Assembly: GCA_025667525.1 (NCBI GenBank)
Contig: CM046878.1
Location: forward strand, 97,603,237-97,667,236
DNA: 64,000 bases
Direction of reading: 5' to 3'
Source of the DNA: Glebionis coronaria
Taxonomy: Eukaryota > Streptophyta > Magnoliopsida > Asterales > Asteraceae
The notes below the pieces were generated by a model. That model saw only the letters and a program-made list of their open reading frames with translations, searched no databases and was not told the origin of the DNA. Positions 10,901 to 23,948 of this stretch are shown piece by piece. The stretch's first letter is position 1; the number at the start of each line of letters is the position of its first letter. Both the position numbers and the translations under genes were made by a program.

Positions 10901-12921
10901 AGGTTAACGCATAATCTATGCGAGAGAATTTCAAATCAGATATAGATGAAAACATTAACGAATATGAGTATATCCCATGTTTTCATAATTCAAGTACGCA
11001 TTCGAAAGCTCCTCGGATCGTACCCAGGTCATTCAAATGAAATCTAATCAAAAGAAATGATAGTAACGTCGATACATCCAGTCGGGTATCAACACTCGAT
11101 AATCAGATACTTTTCCTAAGAATCTCACTACGGGAGAATTAGACAAGAAGGGAATATCAATTGTCAAATAAGACAAGTTCCACATATGGGTAAATTCGAC
11201 TCAGAAGAATAAATAGTACGGGCACATATGTAGGTGTCCCTAACACTATGTCCCTATTTTTCACTTCTTGCAAATCTCATAAAATTTAATCTTTCACAGT
11301 CTTCAAAGAAAATGTAGTGTTTATTAATAATTTCATGGTGACTACTAATCAGCCTTGCATGGTCCCTTCTAAATTGTATGTAGGCGCGCAACTATATACA
11401 ATTTCAAGATTAACGATGCAATACTCAGTTCGTCAAAATTTTATCATCATGTTTATAATAAAAACATTTTCATGCTTAATTCTTAAATAAGAATCAAAAA
11501 TAAATTTACAAAGATTTTCTTTGTTATGAAAACAATTGAGTTTTCCAAGGTATTTCATAATCAACTTTATTTCAATAATGATCACTTATAAATCTTACTT
11601 TGAATAATCCGTATGATGATGAAAATTCAATTTTTCTCAAGGGATACTATTGTATCTTATAAAAACAATGAGTGATCTACAAAGGAGTGATGAAGAGTTG
11701 TTCACCAAGAACTAACTACGATATGATAGGAAATGAGCTTAGCCAATTAATCATGAGGTTCATGACCTCGATGGCACTCAAAAGAGAATAATTCACAACG
11801 TAACCCAAATCGAGATGAGTACTTGTTCAATGATTGCATCACTAATGCGAACATTAGGATGAAGCAATAAAAGATAGATAACATCGATACATGTAAAATT
11901 TAGCAATCAAAGGTAGTCTTTTCATTAATCACAAACAAGTCAAAATTGTACCGTAACACATTATGTGTCACTATGTCATACAATTCCAAGAACTCATCCT
12001 ACCAACTGATGTCTCAGTTAAGTTAGGGATTTTTTTAAAAGATACCACAATGAATGCTAATCTACAAGAGTCATTAGGTGTCCCACCTGTCCCGGAAGAT
12101 CCATTGGTCCCAATTCAGAAGAAGATTTCTTCAATTTATTTGTTGGACACTAGGCATCCTCGTCATTGGACAATGGCCTAGGAATAACCCTTAACACAAA
12201 CTAACAATCATTTAAAGCCTTATAATTCAATCACCGGACTTAACAGATTCCTCTTAACAATCTCATATTCCATACGAGTTAAATTCTACTTTATTCAAGT
12301 TTCAACCAACTTATACTCAATGCGATATCCTACCTCATTTTCCAATACTTTCAACCTTATTCTTAGACTTTAAAAGGGCATTAAAATCTTGATATGATCA
12401 ACACTTAATTTTCAATCCTATATCTCTTACAACAATAGTTATCAAATGAGTCACTAGTATGAAATGACTCATACATTCAATTAGACTTCTCGGAAAGGTA
12501 CTAGTGGCATGAGGCTTTTGGGTAATGGTTCCAATGACAGCCTCAAGTGCAACATTCACCTTTTCGATTTCAATTTTAAGAACTGGGTGACAACGAATTA
12601 GATGACATCTTTCTAGGTGGTAACGTTTTGTCAAACTCCACTCTATAAGGAAAGATCGTCATGACATCGATATCAGATTTAATCTCGCCAATTCTTCTTT
12701 AATATCGTAATCAACTAATATCAACATTTCTACGAATATCAACCATTTGTTTGGATCATAAATATCCACAACTTGGTTTAGATCTAGGATAGCTAGAATT
12801 CCTACGGGAATAACTTCGATTAATTTACTAGGGGATTTAGGGTTCCTTGTGACAATCTACGTCGTATAAATACCTTGTATAAATATCAAAATAATCATCA
12901 AACAATCATGTAATAAAATTA

Positions 12922-12994
<73 letters not shown>

Positions 12995-13184
12995 CCAAGT
13001 TATATATATATATATTAAAATAACACTTCTCAGTCTGGCCTTGTCGGTAACTCGGGAATTCTTCGGCACCGTTATAGTCAAAAGATTTTTAGACATTTTT
13101 GTGAAAAATGTTTATAGCTAAAAGATTTTGAAATGTTTTATTCAAAACCTTGGTTTCAAAAATCTTTCGTTCTCTATAACGAGA
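10901..13184 (-). other. Non-coding interior of G1 (expected gag region)
   Basis: Gag and the protease start should lie here, but I find no sustained frame and no convincing zinc knuckle; only short random ORFs remain. The interval from RT to primer site is about the length expected for gag plus protease, so this is probably gag decayed beyond recognition. It includes a long (TA)n tract at 12926-12992. Confidence 0.55.
12926..12992. repeat. (TA)n microsatellite
   Basis: About 33 uninterrupted AT dinucleotides are followed, after a short gap, by a second short run at 13001-13015. They lie in decayed gypsy DNA, close to its primer site. Such tracts expand by slippage and form cruciforms readily. 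Confidence 0.98.
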
Positions 13185-13196
13185 GCTCTGATACCA
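13185..13196 (-). promoter_or_regulatory. Primer binding site of G1 (canonical iMet)
   Basis: In RNA sense it reads TGGTATCAGAGC, three bases from the LTR end TGTAACACCCC (13200, plus sense). It is identical to the site of element L at 25036-25047. The flanking ttctctataac is shared with L as well. Confidence 0.9.
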
Positions 13197-13199
13197 AAC

Positions 13200-16100
13200 T
13201 GTAACACCCCAAAATTTACACAATTCAATACAGCGGAAGACTCGTTGGTGTTAGGGGATAGCACATTACTCAGATCATAGACAATGCATAAAAATCGCGT
13301 CGTTTAATAATAAAGCATTTCCATTCATAAATATCAAATTTATATAGGTCCCAAGTCATTGTATTTCATACAGGTTTTACAAAACATTTGAATGGAAATT
13401 ATTATTTAAGTGTGGGCCATAAATTCTTGTTGTCTTCCCGAGAATTACCTTCAAATACCTGAGACAAAACATGTTAAAAGAAAAGGTCAGCGATAACGCC
13501 GAGTGAATTCATAGAGTTTAATGAAATCCATCAATATAACATCGGTATAGAATTATTACCCAAAATCATTTTGCACAAATCTTTGTAATAGGCCATAAAA
13601 TAGCCAAAGTCATTTTATACAAATCTTTATCAAAATCATAATATAGGCTTTCGCCTTCAAAATCATTATACGAACCATTGTCGTTAAAAACATCATACAA
13701 TACGTTTTATAACGTTGTATAGATTAAATAAAAACCGTTATATGAATATGGTTATATAAAACCAAAATACGAACATAATATCAATAATAAGACCCTGTAT
13801 TGCTAGTTAGGCAATATATCGTTGTTCAATGCGTATAGCAGTATTTCGTTAATTGGATTATTATAATCCGCATGACATTTTTACCTTACTACAACAAACA
13901 ACGGGTAGCTAGCCCGAAACTCAATTTGCCCATCTAAATTAGCGTGTCGTCACAATAATCACGCTTGTGTAAATCTTCTCATACATAAATTCGCTTACCA
14001 ATCAATGTGGCACGACGGGAGCAATCGTCAAGGTGCAAACTGGGGTGATCGTCCCCAAATAGTACTATTATATGCATAAGCGTCTACCAAATCCCGGTAG
14101 TTCACAATTCATGCTAATGGGACTTTTAGTGACATAACCTAACTTTAATAATCCATTTCATTTCATCTATCAGGTCATTTAATCATTCATCGGGTCATTT
14201 AATCATTCATCGGGTCTAGACCTTGAACCATTGCATGAAACTTGTTTAGATTTGTTCATTTGAATTTATTATAGCTTGTGTATGCTTTTGGTGCAATTTG
14301 TCTAGGTGATTTTTTCTAAAACTGCTTATTGAGTGAAATCTGCTTATTGTTCATGTATGTGTAAGATCTGGTGATAAATTGAATTAACTGCACTGATTGG
14401 CTGTTTGTAATTGTGTTTTTGTGATTGATATTGACTCCTTATGATTAACTGATCATTTGGGTGCCTTTGCTTAACTTGAATCCACAGAAAAGTCACTAAA
14501 GACAAAAAGTCAATTAAGTCAAGCAAGGGGAAAAGTTCCCACTGCTCAACACCCAAAACTAGCCCCTGCTAGTTTACTTTATCATTCAGCTTAATCATAA
14601 GCCAAATTGGCTTATCCAGACTTGCAACAACTTATTTTTTGTGATAGATCTTCCTCATTTGACCCATTTATTTGATCTGGAGCTTATTGGAATTTGACTT
14701 TGACTTTTTACTAGAAAACTCATTAAGTTAAATTTTTAACAAGTGCTTATTTGCTTATTCTGGCTTATTGCTTGTGCTTTTTTGAAAACTTTTGATTATT
14801 TTGCTTAGTTAAGTCATTTAAAAGCTTTTGAAAGTTGAAACAGCTCTTGAGGTGGCCTAGATCTCGAAAACGACTATTTTATCGTTTTGTGAAGATAGCT
14901 TTTAGCTTATTCAGGCTTATTTCTTGTGCTTTTTCCAATTTTCTTTTTACAGATCTCTTAAGTAACCCAAGAGAAGCTTGTGTGTCAAATTTGAGCTTAT
15001 GGCATCAGCTTATAGCTTAATGGGCCAAAAAGCCCATTAAGAATAAGCTGCTTTGAAATAAGCTAGCTTATACACATTTTCAGCTGTTGGGCCTTCAGAG
15101 TTTTGTTTTTAAAATCAAATTTTAAGTCAGATAGGAGCTTTTGGGCTTATTTGGACAATATTTTTCTTATTGGGCCAATTTGAGCCCATTAAGGGACTGT
15201 TTGGACTTTTAGCCCATTTCTAGGCCCAATAGGGGTATTTTGTAATTTCAACTCCATTTCTGTATTATTTAGGTTAAAATAAGCCAGTTTGCAACTTTTT
15301 AGAATCTTTTATAAATTTTGGATTTTTATTAATATTTTATTATTATTTTATTATTAAAAATTAAATTTAGATTTTTCAAGTATTTTTATTTTTCTTAGAT
15401 CAAATACATTAAGTTATGAATTTTACAATTTTTAGAATAATTTTATTGTCATTAGATTAATTTTTATAATTATTTTACGTTCTAATAGTTTTTAATTGTT
15501 TTTAAATAGTTTTTATTAATTTTAAAATTTTCAACAATAGTTTTAAATTTATTTAAGTCATTTTAGCAGTTTACAATTGAAAAAATTCTCATTTTGGGCT
15601 TTTTGTTAATTAAATTGATTTTTTGGGCTTTAATTAGCATTAAAAAATTATTATTTAATTAAATAAAAGGTTTGAGTGATTTTTGTTTTTTTGTAAACTC
15701 TAATTACATTTTTTAGGATTTATTGCAATTTTCTAGGAATTTTTAGGGTAAATTTTCAATTTTGTCACTTTTTACGGTTTTACGTGTACGACTATTCGTC
15801 TTATTCATAATCGTAACCGTCATTCTCTTCTAATCTCTTTTCTATTTTCTTTCTTCATAAATTATAATCACAAAAGTTAATCATCTCTCAACACAACACA
15901 CTAGCCTCCTTGAGAACGAATCCCCACTTTTGGGTCATTTGTGCACGATTTTCCTAAATCGTCGTACTTGCCCTAATTAAACTTTGTTTTCCTAAACAAA
16001 GTTGTAAAATACAACTATCATACTTCAACCAACTTCTCATAGCATGACATCTCGTTCCCACGACCAGTCAACTAACTTTACTTACTCCCTTATTCCCGTA

Positions 16101-16578
16101 ACCAATCTAAGTTTCAAAACTCCACAAATCTTAATCATTCCTTCAACACAACCTCTAAACCAAAACATATCTCTGCATTCTAATATCTAACCATAAGTAA
16201 TACTACCCAACTCTATCCTCTCATCCTAACGTTTCCACAACCGCATAACTAAATCAACCATGACGTGTACCAAAAGAATTCCAAATAATCGCGTCCCATA
16301 ATAAATATAGGGTAAACCGAAAGATCAACCATAATGAACCTTAGCCAAAACAACTGAAAACGAAACAATGTAATCGAAAAGATTTAGTGGATGTGCCAAA
16401 TACGAAAAATTAGACTCGTCACGGTTAGTATTACCAAATTTTGATACCTCAGAAACTTTTATACTTTAGCCCCATTTAGTTACTCCTCATAAGAACCAAA
16501 CTTCAATATTACAAAAATCAATCATACTCGTTTTGAACAATAAACTCATCTTTTATCTTCATTATTTTATCAAAGATT
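13200..16578 (-). repeat. Long LTR of G1 (5' LTR, right end lost)
   Basis: The end next to the primer site is clear at 13200. The first roughly 900 bp share ordered islands with the LTR of L: TGTAACACCCC, agcggaa, aggtccca, acctgaga and gagtgaattcata. Further right come ggcccatt-type stretches and a Tttacggttt-like block, also reminiscent of L. No TGTAATAACCC start is found before the C3 LTR, so the outer end was probably cut off by the C3 insertion. No gene is seen. A separate solo insertion at about 14200-15780 cannot be excluded. Confidence 0.6.
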
Positions 16579-16624
16579 TATAGAACAAGAAATAGAGATG
16601 ATGAAGAACAAGATTAAAACTAAG
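16579..16624 (-). repeat. 3' LTR of C3, inner end fragment (left of C2)
   Basis: The tatagaacaagaa at 16579 resembles the tgtagaacaa LTR end of C4, with TG changed to TA, so the LTR edge is inferred here. The fragment ends in CTAAG (16620-16624), the target duplication of C2, and resumes after CTAAG at 32566-32570. The outer flank cannot be tested for a C3 target duplication because the other LTR is not in the window. Confidence 0.6.
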
Positions 16625-16906
16625 TGTAGGTCCTCGAGATCCTTGGAATATCGTTGTGTTGTGATTATCTAAAGAGATAGAAAGATAGATGAAGATGTAG
16701 AGAGAGAAACTAGAGAAAGGTTGGAGAGAATAAGAAGTATTAGATTGAAGTGTGTATGAAGTGAATGACCAACCCCTCCTAACATGCTAGGAGGGGGTTT
16801 ATATAGCCCACCCTACATGTGGGCTATATGGACTATATTGGATCACGAGCCCAATATCATTGGAGTGACCGATCCTTTCTAAATACGTAAAAACGTATTT
16901 CCAACA
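16625..16906 (-). repeat. 3' LTR of C2 (282 bp)
   Basis: In element sense it starts TGTTGGAAATACG and ends ACCTACA. It carries the AAATACGT/ACGTATTT palindrome at the U3 start, a TATATAAA box, and the dyad CCCCTCCTA/TAGGAGGGG downstream of that box. It matches the 5' LTR at 32284-32565 at 281 of 282 positions. Confidence 0.97.
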
Positions 16907-17046
16907 ATCTCCCCCTAAGGGAGGTCACTCCAAGTTACAATGTCCTAAATAGTCTATTGCTCATGATCTATGCTAATAATGATGTGACCGAGACTTTCCT
17001 TGGAAAAACGTATTTCCAACAATCTCCCCCAAAGGAAGGTCACACC
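16907..17046 (-). promoter_or_regulatory. PPT of C2, with a second diverged PPT/LTR-end copy
   Basis: The PPT is 16907-16922 (TCCCTTAGGGGGAGAT in RNA sense) immediately before U3. About 120 bp further in (16981-17046) there is a second unit containing an LTR-end-like segment (acgtatttccaac) and another AGGGGGAG tract. That copy resembles the LTR end of C4 more than that of C2. Both units are bracketed by complementary arms: TTGGAGTGACC (16860-16870) with GGTCACTCCAA (16923-16933), and TGTGACC (16983-16989) with GGTCACA (17038-17044). Confidence 0.8.
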
Positions 17047-19302
17047 ATTTTACAAAATCTTAAACCTAGCATACTATGCTTGAGTCTTCGATCTTGTTCT
17101 TGTGAATATGATTGATGAGATCTTTGACTTTGGTCTTGAGCATGTGTCCTTGCTTTTACCTTGTGCATTCATCACTTGTGATATTTGCCTCCTCGTGACT
17201 TCATGTTATACTTATACTTTTATAAATTCTTGAAAGCTTTAGAGTTTGATACAGCAGAAGACTTGACTTTTAGACTTTCTTGAATTTGTTGAACTATTAA
17301 GTGTAGAAAGCATAAGCATGTGTTGACAACTTCTACTGGATTGTACACCGCACTGCCACCTTCTTGTTACGCTGCATAAGACAGTTAACAACAAAACATA
17401 TACACGGATGAAATGGCCTTGAACATTTCATTCTAATTCGGTAGCATTTTACCTCCGGTCGGTGAAGACCGTTGGACGATATAAAATATCGTACTTGTGG
17501 CGGGTAGTTTCAATTAAGAACCTCCTTGACAAGAATTCGCGGGTACACCCGTTCTCTTTATTCGACCGTCCAAAGCTGACTGCGAGCATAAAGAGTGAAT
17601 CATTTGGATAATAATATCCGCACGATTTGAAGCCGTCAATTCATGTTCCTAGAACAAGTGAAATTCAATTAAGAACCGCACCGTCGTTGCTTTCCAGTTG
17701 TCACGAGCTTGATTCGTATAGAATCTTGCAAGTTACCTACCAAGTGCTCTTTGAGGTTAACACTAGAAGGATTTCCACTCATCACTGTGAACACTAAGGT
17801 ATCACTCTGAGTGTTCTGGAAAGATCACTAAGATATTGCGTAGAGGCCTGGAACGTGTTTAAATTCATTTAAGAATTAAACCACTGTTGCTTTCCAGTTA
17901 TCACAAGTTTGATTCATAAAGAATCGCACAAGTCACCTACCATGAGCTTTTTGATATTCGCTCAAGAAGGATTTCCATCTTCATTGTAGATACTTTCGTA
18001 TTACTCGGATGTTCAGGTAAGATCATAAAGATTTTGCGTAGGACTCTTAAGAACTTTCTTACTTTTCACAGTGTGTGAAGAAGCAAGGAATTATGAAAGT
18101 GTGTCCTAATGAGATATATGATGATCTCAAATGGCTCTAGACTCGATCGTGCATTTTGGATTTTAGTGATCGGAGGCTGGAGAGGAGTGCCACCTTTTCA
18201 ATACCAATTTATTCGGAGTGAATAAATCAATAGATAATGTGTTGTCTCCGTGTGATTAAAACAAATATCTTTTAAGAGATATCTGAGTTAGCTGGGATGG
18301 GTTGTGCCTTGCATCACTGGGTCCATGATGTCTATCTTCAATATCGAGAATCATAAATGATCTCAATAGCATATGAATTGACCCGGTTTCTGCCTAAGTT
18401 GTAAGGAGGGCTTCTTTCTTTACACCCTTTATCTTTACAATTCTTTTTCATTCTTCAACCCCTTCAATGCTTACCAATACGTCATCACTAGCACCTTGTT
18501 GTGATTGTTCCAGTGCTAACTTAAGTACTTGGTCGGCATTCAGCTACGTTCACAATCTTTCTCCATCTTTCCTAAGGACAACTATTTCTAGCTATGGAAT
18601 GTCCTTGGGAAGATTCCTTCGGTTCTAGAGAAATCATTGGACTTTAACCTATCCTACCATCCTTATGTCACCACAATCTTCACCGTCGTGAATAGAGATG
18701 TTTTGGGTAAGTGTATGTCACCATGAAATCCATTTTGAAGTGCAAATCCATTTTGCTCCCCCTTAACATATGCCACGATATCCGAAAACATTTCGCACAT
18801 GTCGGGATGAGCTAGCACGTTAAGTCAAACCATTTTTGATTAATCATTTCCCATATTAAATCACATTTTCTCCCCCATATTAAAAATATTAACCCAATCG
18901 ATGTTTTTAATATCAATTGATTTAATAGCATTTTAAGAAAATTTGGGAAGAAAAATGCAAATCCAATTATCTACATGAATTACACAAGCTCCCCCTCAAA
19001 TTAATGAGGGTGTACTTGAAACGTAAATTAAATACCTTTTAAACACAAGTGTAAGGTATTTATCACGTGCAAAGATCATATATGATAATGTATTCACAAG
19101 ATTAGCAATTTACGAGGTTGGACCTGAATGATGAAGAACATCATATGAAAGATTCACATGGTTCTTGTTCACGAATGTTGGTCACCTCGTCACGTCTGAA
19201 GTTATCTCTTGACTCCATGTGTATGATTGATATCATTGTCTTGACACCAATATGTGAACTTGGCACTCTCGACATCAAGGATTCTGAATGCTGGACAATT
19301 GC
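17047..19302 (-). other. 3' non-coding domain of C2
   Basis: No gene. It is homologous by eye to 42645-44640 of C4 and 33006-34840 of C3. It contains two or more diverged units of about 200 bp with the shared blocks gttgctttccagtt, gattc...gaatc, acctacca and aaggatttcca. It also contains further AGGGGGAG-type tracts (about 18762, 18868 and 18990). A hairpin GAACACT/AGTGTTC is at 17789-17795 with 17810-17816. The domain ends at ATTGC, the target of L. Confidence 0.65.
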
Positions 19303-22300
19303 TGTAACACCCCCAATTTCACAAGGCAGCGGAATATCAACATTGGGCGTTACTTCATAGCACATCACACACAGTCATAGAAAACGACCTCAAAATAGAC
19401 GTTTTATAAAATAAACCATTCGATAATTTTATTAAATCAGAGTTAATTAAAAAAGAGGTCCCAACAATTTATACGAACCTTAATAAAAATAATAAAGATT
19501 TGTCAAATGTATCGAATGGAGATTGTTTGTATTGCCTTTACTTAACCTGCGCGGCTCCATGCTCCAGCTGCTCTTAAACCTACACACCTGAGAATACATG
19601 CTAACATGTCAACACAACGGTTGAGTGAATTCATAGGTTTTTAAATAAACAATAATGGGATTTTAAATAAACCATAAAGATTTTGAACACAAGAACCTCA
19701 TCCACTGTCGATAATGCAACACATGCAATACCCAAAGTCCACGCTATTCTACTAAGCCATGACACCGAAGCCTTAAGTATAATAATGCCCTAGTCAGGTA
19801 TTTTGCCGAATACCCCCTTACTTCTAATACAACACACCTGGCTGAGCCTCCAACCCACAGGTGCGACCTGCCCAGGTGGGGGCCATCCCCGATGGATCCA
19901 TCCGTCTGTACCAGCGCCTACCCAACAAGGGTAGTTAACGGTTCATGGTTTTAGGGACTTTCAAATTTTGGCAATACAGCACTTAGCAAATAGCGGTTCA
20001 CAATCAATACAATCAACGCTTGTGTTCATCTTTCAAAAGCATATAATCAACCATCTTACATTCATTTACAACGACATGTATTCGTTCAAAGCATATAGCA
20101 AACCACATGTTTATTCATAAACATATATTATCTCAAAACCATATATATAAACATCATATTTTTATACCAAGAGCATGTATTCCCCCTCGCGGGTTTATAA
20201 ACACATATAAAGTAGTAAAAGCAAGGCTATGAACTCACCTGATATATCCGTTACACGTTTATCGAGGACAAAACACCCAATAGTCGACACACGACTTCAC
20301 GAGATATCAATCGCTCATTGATCAAGAATGAGATGCCCATCGGTCGACATATGACCGAACGAGACCTATAATGAAGAGACGCGTCTTAGGCTCGAGTCTA
20401 TACGTAAGCCATACATATATGTAAATAGTTCACTTTAGTAAGTTTGGACATTGTATAAGTTTTGTAAAACTTTTCGTAAGACTTTTAGAATAATTTATCA
20501 TATAAAGTCTCATTATGACCATTAAGCTCATTAAAGCCCATAAGTGGCCCATTACAAGTTATTATGACTTTAGTCCATTTAGATCTCAGTATTAAACTCT
20601 AAACATGTTATAAATCTCAGGCCCAATAATGGCCTAATAGCCATTATGAGTGTATGTTGGGCTTTTGTGGTCCAAAACCAGTTTATAAGCTTTATGTGTT
20701 CTAAAACGCCTCCAAACGTTGTCGACTTAATATCTCACATTGGTCGGGTCTTGGGATCTCTAAATATCAGTATAAAACTGAGTCTAAAACTCTACACAAG
20801 TGGGTCATACCACTTTGGGTTTTATAAAAATCGTCACGTTAAACGTTAATTTAATATAGTCCAATTTTTTACAGTTTCTCGACATGCCTCGTAGATTAGA
20901 TCATTTCTCCTAAACCATAAATAATATAGATGAGTTATTTTTACCAAAGTTATTATTAACTTATGTGGTTTACTTATTATAAGTTCAATTGCCCCCAATT
21001 TATATTTATCATAAATCATTTACCCATTTTATCACTTAAAAGAGTTGGTTGTCATTCGCAGCCAACTTTGTTTCTACCGTTTCGGCCGCTATTTCCAAAC
21101 CGTAATGAATTGATAAACTATCCAACTGATTCTAGTTCCTCATATTTTTATCTACAATCTATAGTTTTACCTTTTTCAATGGTTCTGAGTTCTTATTAGA
21201 GTTTTCAGTCGGTTTATACAGCATGTTCAGATTTGGTACTTTTTACCGTTTCGACAATATCTAATTCATCGGGTATCGTCACGAGACCAGCGACCCGGCC
21301 AAATCACCACAAAACATAGGCCTATCAACATAAGTCAAGTATCAATACCATAGACCTACTGATGAGTCACTTTTGACATGTTTTGCCTACTGATCAAAAT
21401 CTACCTTATTACTAGTTTAAGCCTAATGCTTGATTATCATGTTTTAAACCATCAATACCCATATACAATGTCCAAACCACTCAAATCAATTATTACAAAC
21501 CTTATTTACAGAGGAAAAATAATATTTACTTAGATCAAATGAGAAAAATACATGTATCATCATAATAAAATATAAACATAAAAGAAAATGAGATAATCTC
21601 TTACCAAACAAATGAAGAAAGTTAATAAGACAATGAACCAAAACTCTAGCTTTTAAGAAAATCACCAAGAATACAATATTGATTTGTCAAAAGTTATACA
21701 TCCATGCATATAACTTTATAACATCAGCTCCAAATCTCAAAAATATGTGACGTTGATCATGATTGTTTAATCAAGAACAAAACTAATATCAATAACCTTC
21801 TTGTAACCATACTTTGTAGCTAGCTAATTTTTAAAATGAAGAAAGGTTTAGGACTTATGAATTTCGGAAAGGACACAAAAAAAAAAGACGTGATCTTCTT
21901 TCTCTCTTTTCTAATGGAGGAACTAGAATTAGGGATCATATCCAAGTTTAATAAAGTTAGTACACGTGTCCATTTACTTGAGTTACAAAGACATACGTAG
22001 GACACGCAATACTTGTTTAGTCCGCCTACAGAAATGAGTATGGGTAGATTTATTTGATAAATTTGTCTCACAATTTAAAAAAACAGGTATTATCGAAGTC
22101 TGATATTTTAAAAGTTAAGTGATTTAGAAGAACGCATGAAAGATGAAAAATAAACGCTCAATATAAAATAAAAACATTAACATTCGGAGAAAATTTGGTA
22201 TTTTAATAAATAAATGAGGGCTTATAAATTAATAAGTGTTAACGCGTCGTATAAACAAATAACGCCTAAAGGCTTAATGTAAATTACGAACAATGCTCGT

Positions 22301-22566
22301 AAAATGATAAATTAAAACGACGACCATAGAAAATACTTCTATGTCATAAAAAAAATATTTACGTTCGATGACGGACATAATGATAAATAATAAATAACAC
22401 ATACTCAATAGGTTAAAGCCTTAACCTTAACGGTTAGCCCGGAACTCAATATTATTTTTAAAAATGATCATGACAAATAAATGTTGATTAATAAATATTG
22501 GTCCGAATATTTGAAATAGTATAAGAACTCGGTCTAAATGTTGATTTTAAAGTTCGGGTTATTACA
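19303..22566 (-). repeat. 3' LTR of L (3264 bp)
   Basis: About 99.4% identical by eye to the 5' copy. It contains only short ORFs, which occur identically in both LTRs and show no protein similarity I recognise. It shares agcggaa, aggtccca and gagtgaattcata islands with the G1 LTR, pointing to a related family. Confidence 0.95.
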
Positions 22567-23431
22567 TCATCTACCTCTTTAGGAAGCGATGTCCCAGCGC
22601 TTAATTCATCTCAATAGTCTTCGGTTAAAGGGCGAAGAGGTGAGAGATAGACAAATCATCGCTGAGGTTTCTAACAAACGTTAAATGAACAAAATTCAAA
22701 GCAACGAGTATACATAACAACCATGAACAAAAGTTTTAAATGTATCTTTAACCCTTATAGGTAAAGAATAAACATAACTCGAAGGAGAAGCCATTGAAAG
22801 CGAGAACTTGACAAATCGTGAATTTTTAGAAGTGTTTCAAGGTACATTACTACTAGCTTATCAAACATGTGACGATCGATATGAGTTTGAAACACTTACT
22901 CACGACATGTGACGAGTCAGAGACAGTGGAAAAACAGTGGGCGCATTTAAAATATTTTCAATGAGATAATCAATTCAAAAGATCGTTGATCACATCGACC
23001 GAATCAAAATAGATATCTCCCAAGGGTCTCATAAAAAAAACAGTTGCGTCAGAGAATCGCATGAATCGCACAGACCTCCATCGAAACGTTACAAAATAAT
23101 CAAGACAATGTAATTAGTACTAGTTATACAAAATCACCTAATAGCATGATCTTGAACACGCAAACCTATTTCGTCCAAAGCATATTCATCGACACGAAAA
23201 TTGTTCGGAGTATACATTACTTGATCGAAAGAACTACGATCCAAATTATATACAAAATCCAAGCACATATAGTTACATTACGACATGCTTGCAAATAGCC
23301 AAGCCATGACAAACCAATAAAAATATTTTACAGGATTTCAGATAAGTCCAGTCAAAGGAAAGTTTGCAAGTTAAAGGATGTTCACGATCTTGATTGCATA
23401 GATGCATATCGAACAATATGTTCGTCATTAG

Positions 23432-23548
23432 AGGGTGCTCACACACGGATCCATACCCAAATGACATTGCAGGGTGCTCACAAACGGATCCATACCCAAT
23501 AGATATTACAGGGTGCTCACAAACGGGTCCATACCCAAAATATTTTCT
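23432..23548. repeat. 39-bp tandem repeat, three copies
   Basis: The units start at 23432, 23471 and 23510, each beginning agggtgctcac and containing a ccatacccaa block. The period of 39 keeps a frame open on both strands (repeats of 13 residues), which explains the 105- and 115-aa ORFs here; I do not consider those genes. Confidence 0.92.
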
Positions 23549-23948
23549 CGTTATGTTTGAAAAATTCTTCGATGAACCATTCATAATAAAAACTAAGAAT
23601 CTCAAGATCTTTTCATTCACGAGGAGTTGTGTTGATAACTTAATCCTCAGTCAATCCACAAGTACACAACTAGTGTCGATTAAACAAGTCATCTGTTCTC
23701 GGAACAGGTAATGGTTCTTAACGATTAGCTTATAATGCTCACGATAGCTAGGACACATTAGAAATGGTCCATAGAAACAAATATAACTCGAAAGAAGACT
23801 AACGGGTTACTCGTACATAGACGATAATCAATAATGACCATAATGACGATGAAAACGAACGATTCGTACCAACAAAACATGAGTCGAAGAAATACATCCG
23901 TATACAAAAATAGTCACAAACCAAGTCAAGCACTCTTGAGCCCACTTA

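Larger units (their letters stand above)
10001..16578 (-). mobile_element. G1: decayed Ty3/gypsy element, truncated at both sides
   Basis: From right to left it has a long LTR (13200 to about 16578), a primer site, a non-coding stretch where gag should be, and a protease/RT relic cut by C1 at 10000. The TGTAACACCCC LTR end and canonical iMet primer site are typical of long-LTR plant gypsy elements such as Tekay/Del. The pol relic carries many stops and shifts, so this is probably the oldest layer. The right border is placed where the C3 LTR seems to begin and is uncertain. Confidence 0.72.

Noticed and set aside
14220..15780. Separate plus-strand insertion or host gene within the G1 LTR
   Set aside because: The strand composition changes here, but I find no terminal repeats, target duplication or sustained ORF; ggcccat-type blocks also occur in the L LTR.
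20646..21199. Small plus-strand ORFs, present again at 26395-26948
   Set aside because: Identical because they lie in the two LTRs of L; not conserved protein sequence that I recognise.
23273..23711. ORFs of 105 and 115 aa on both strands with 13-residue repeats
   Set aside because: Both are by-products of a 39-bp tandem repeat in the non-coding interior of L.
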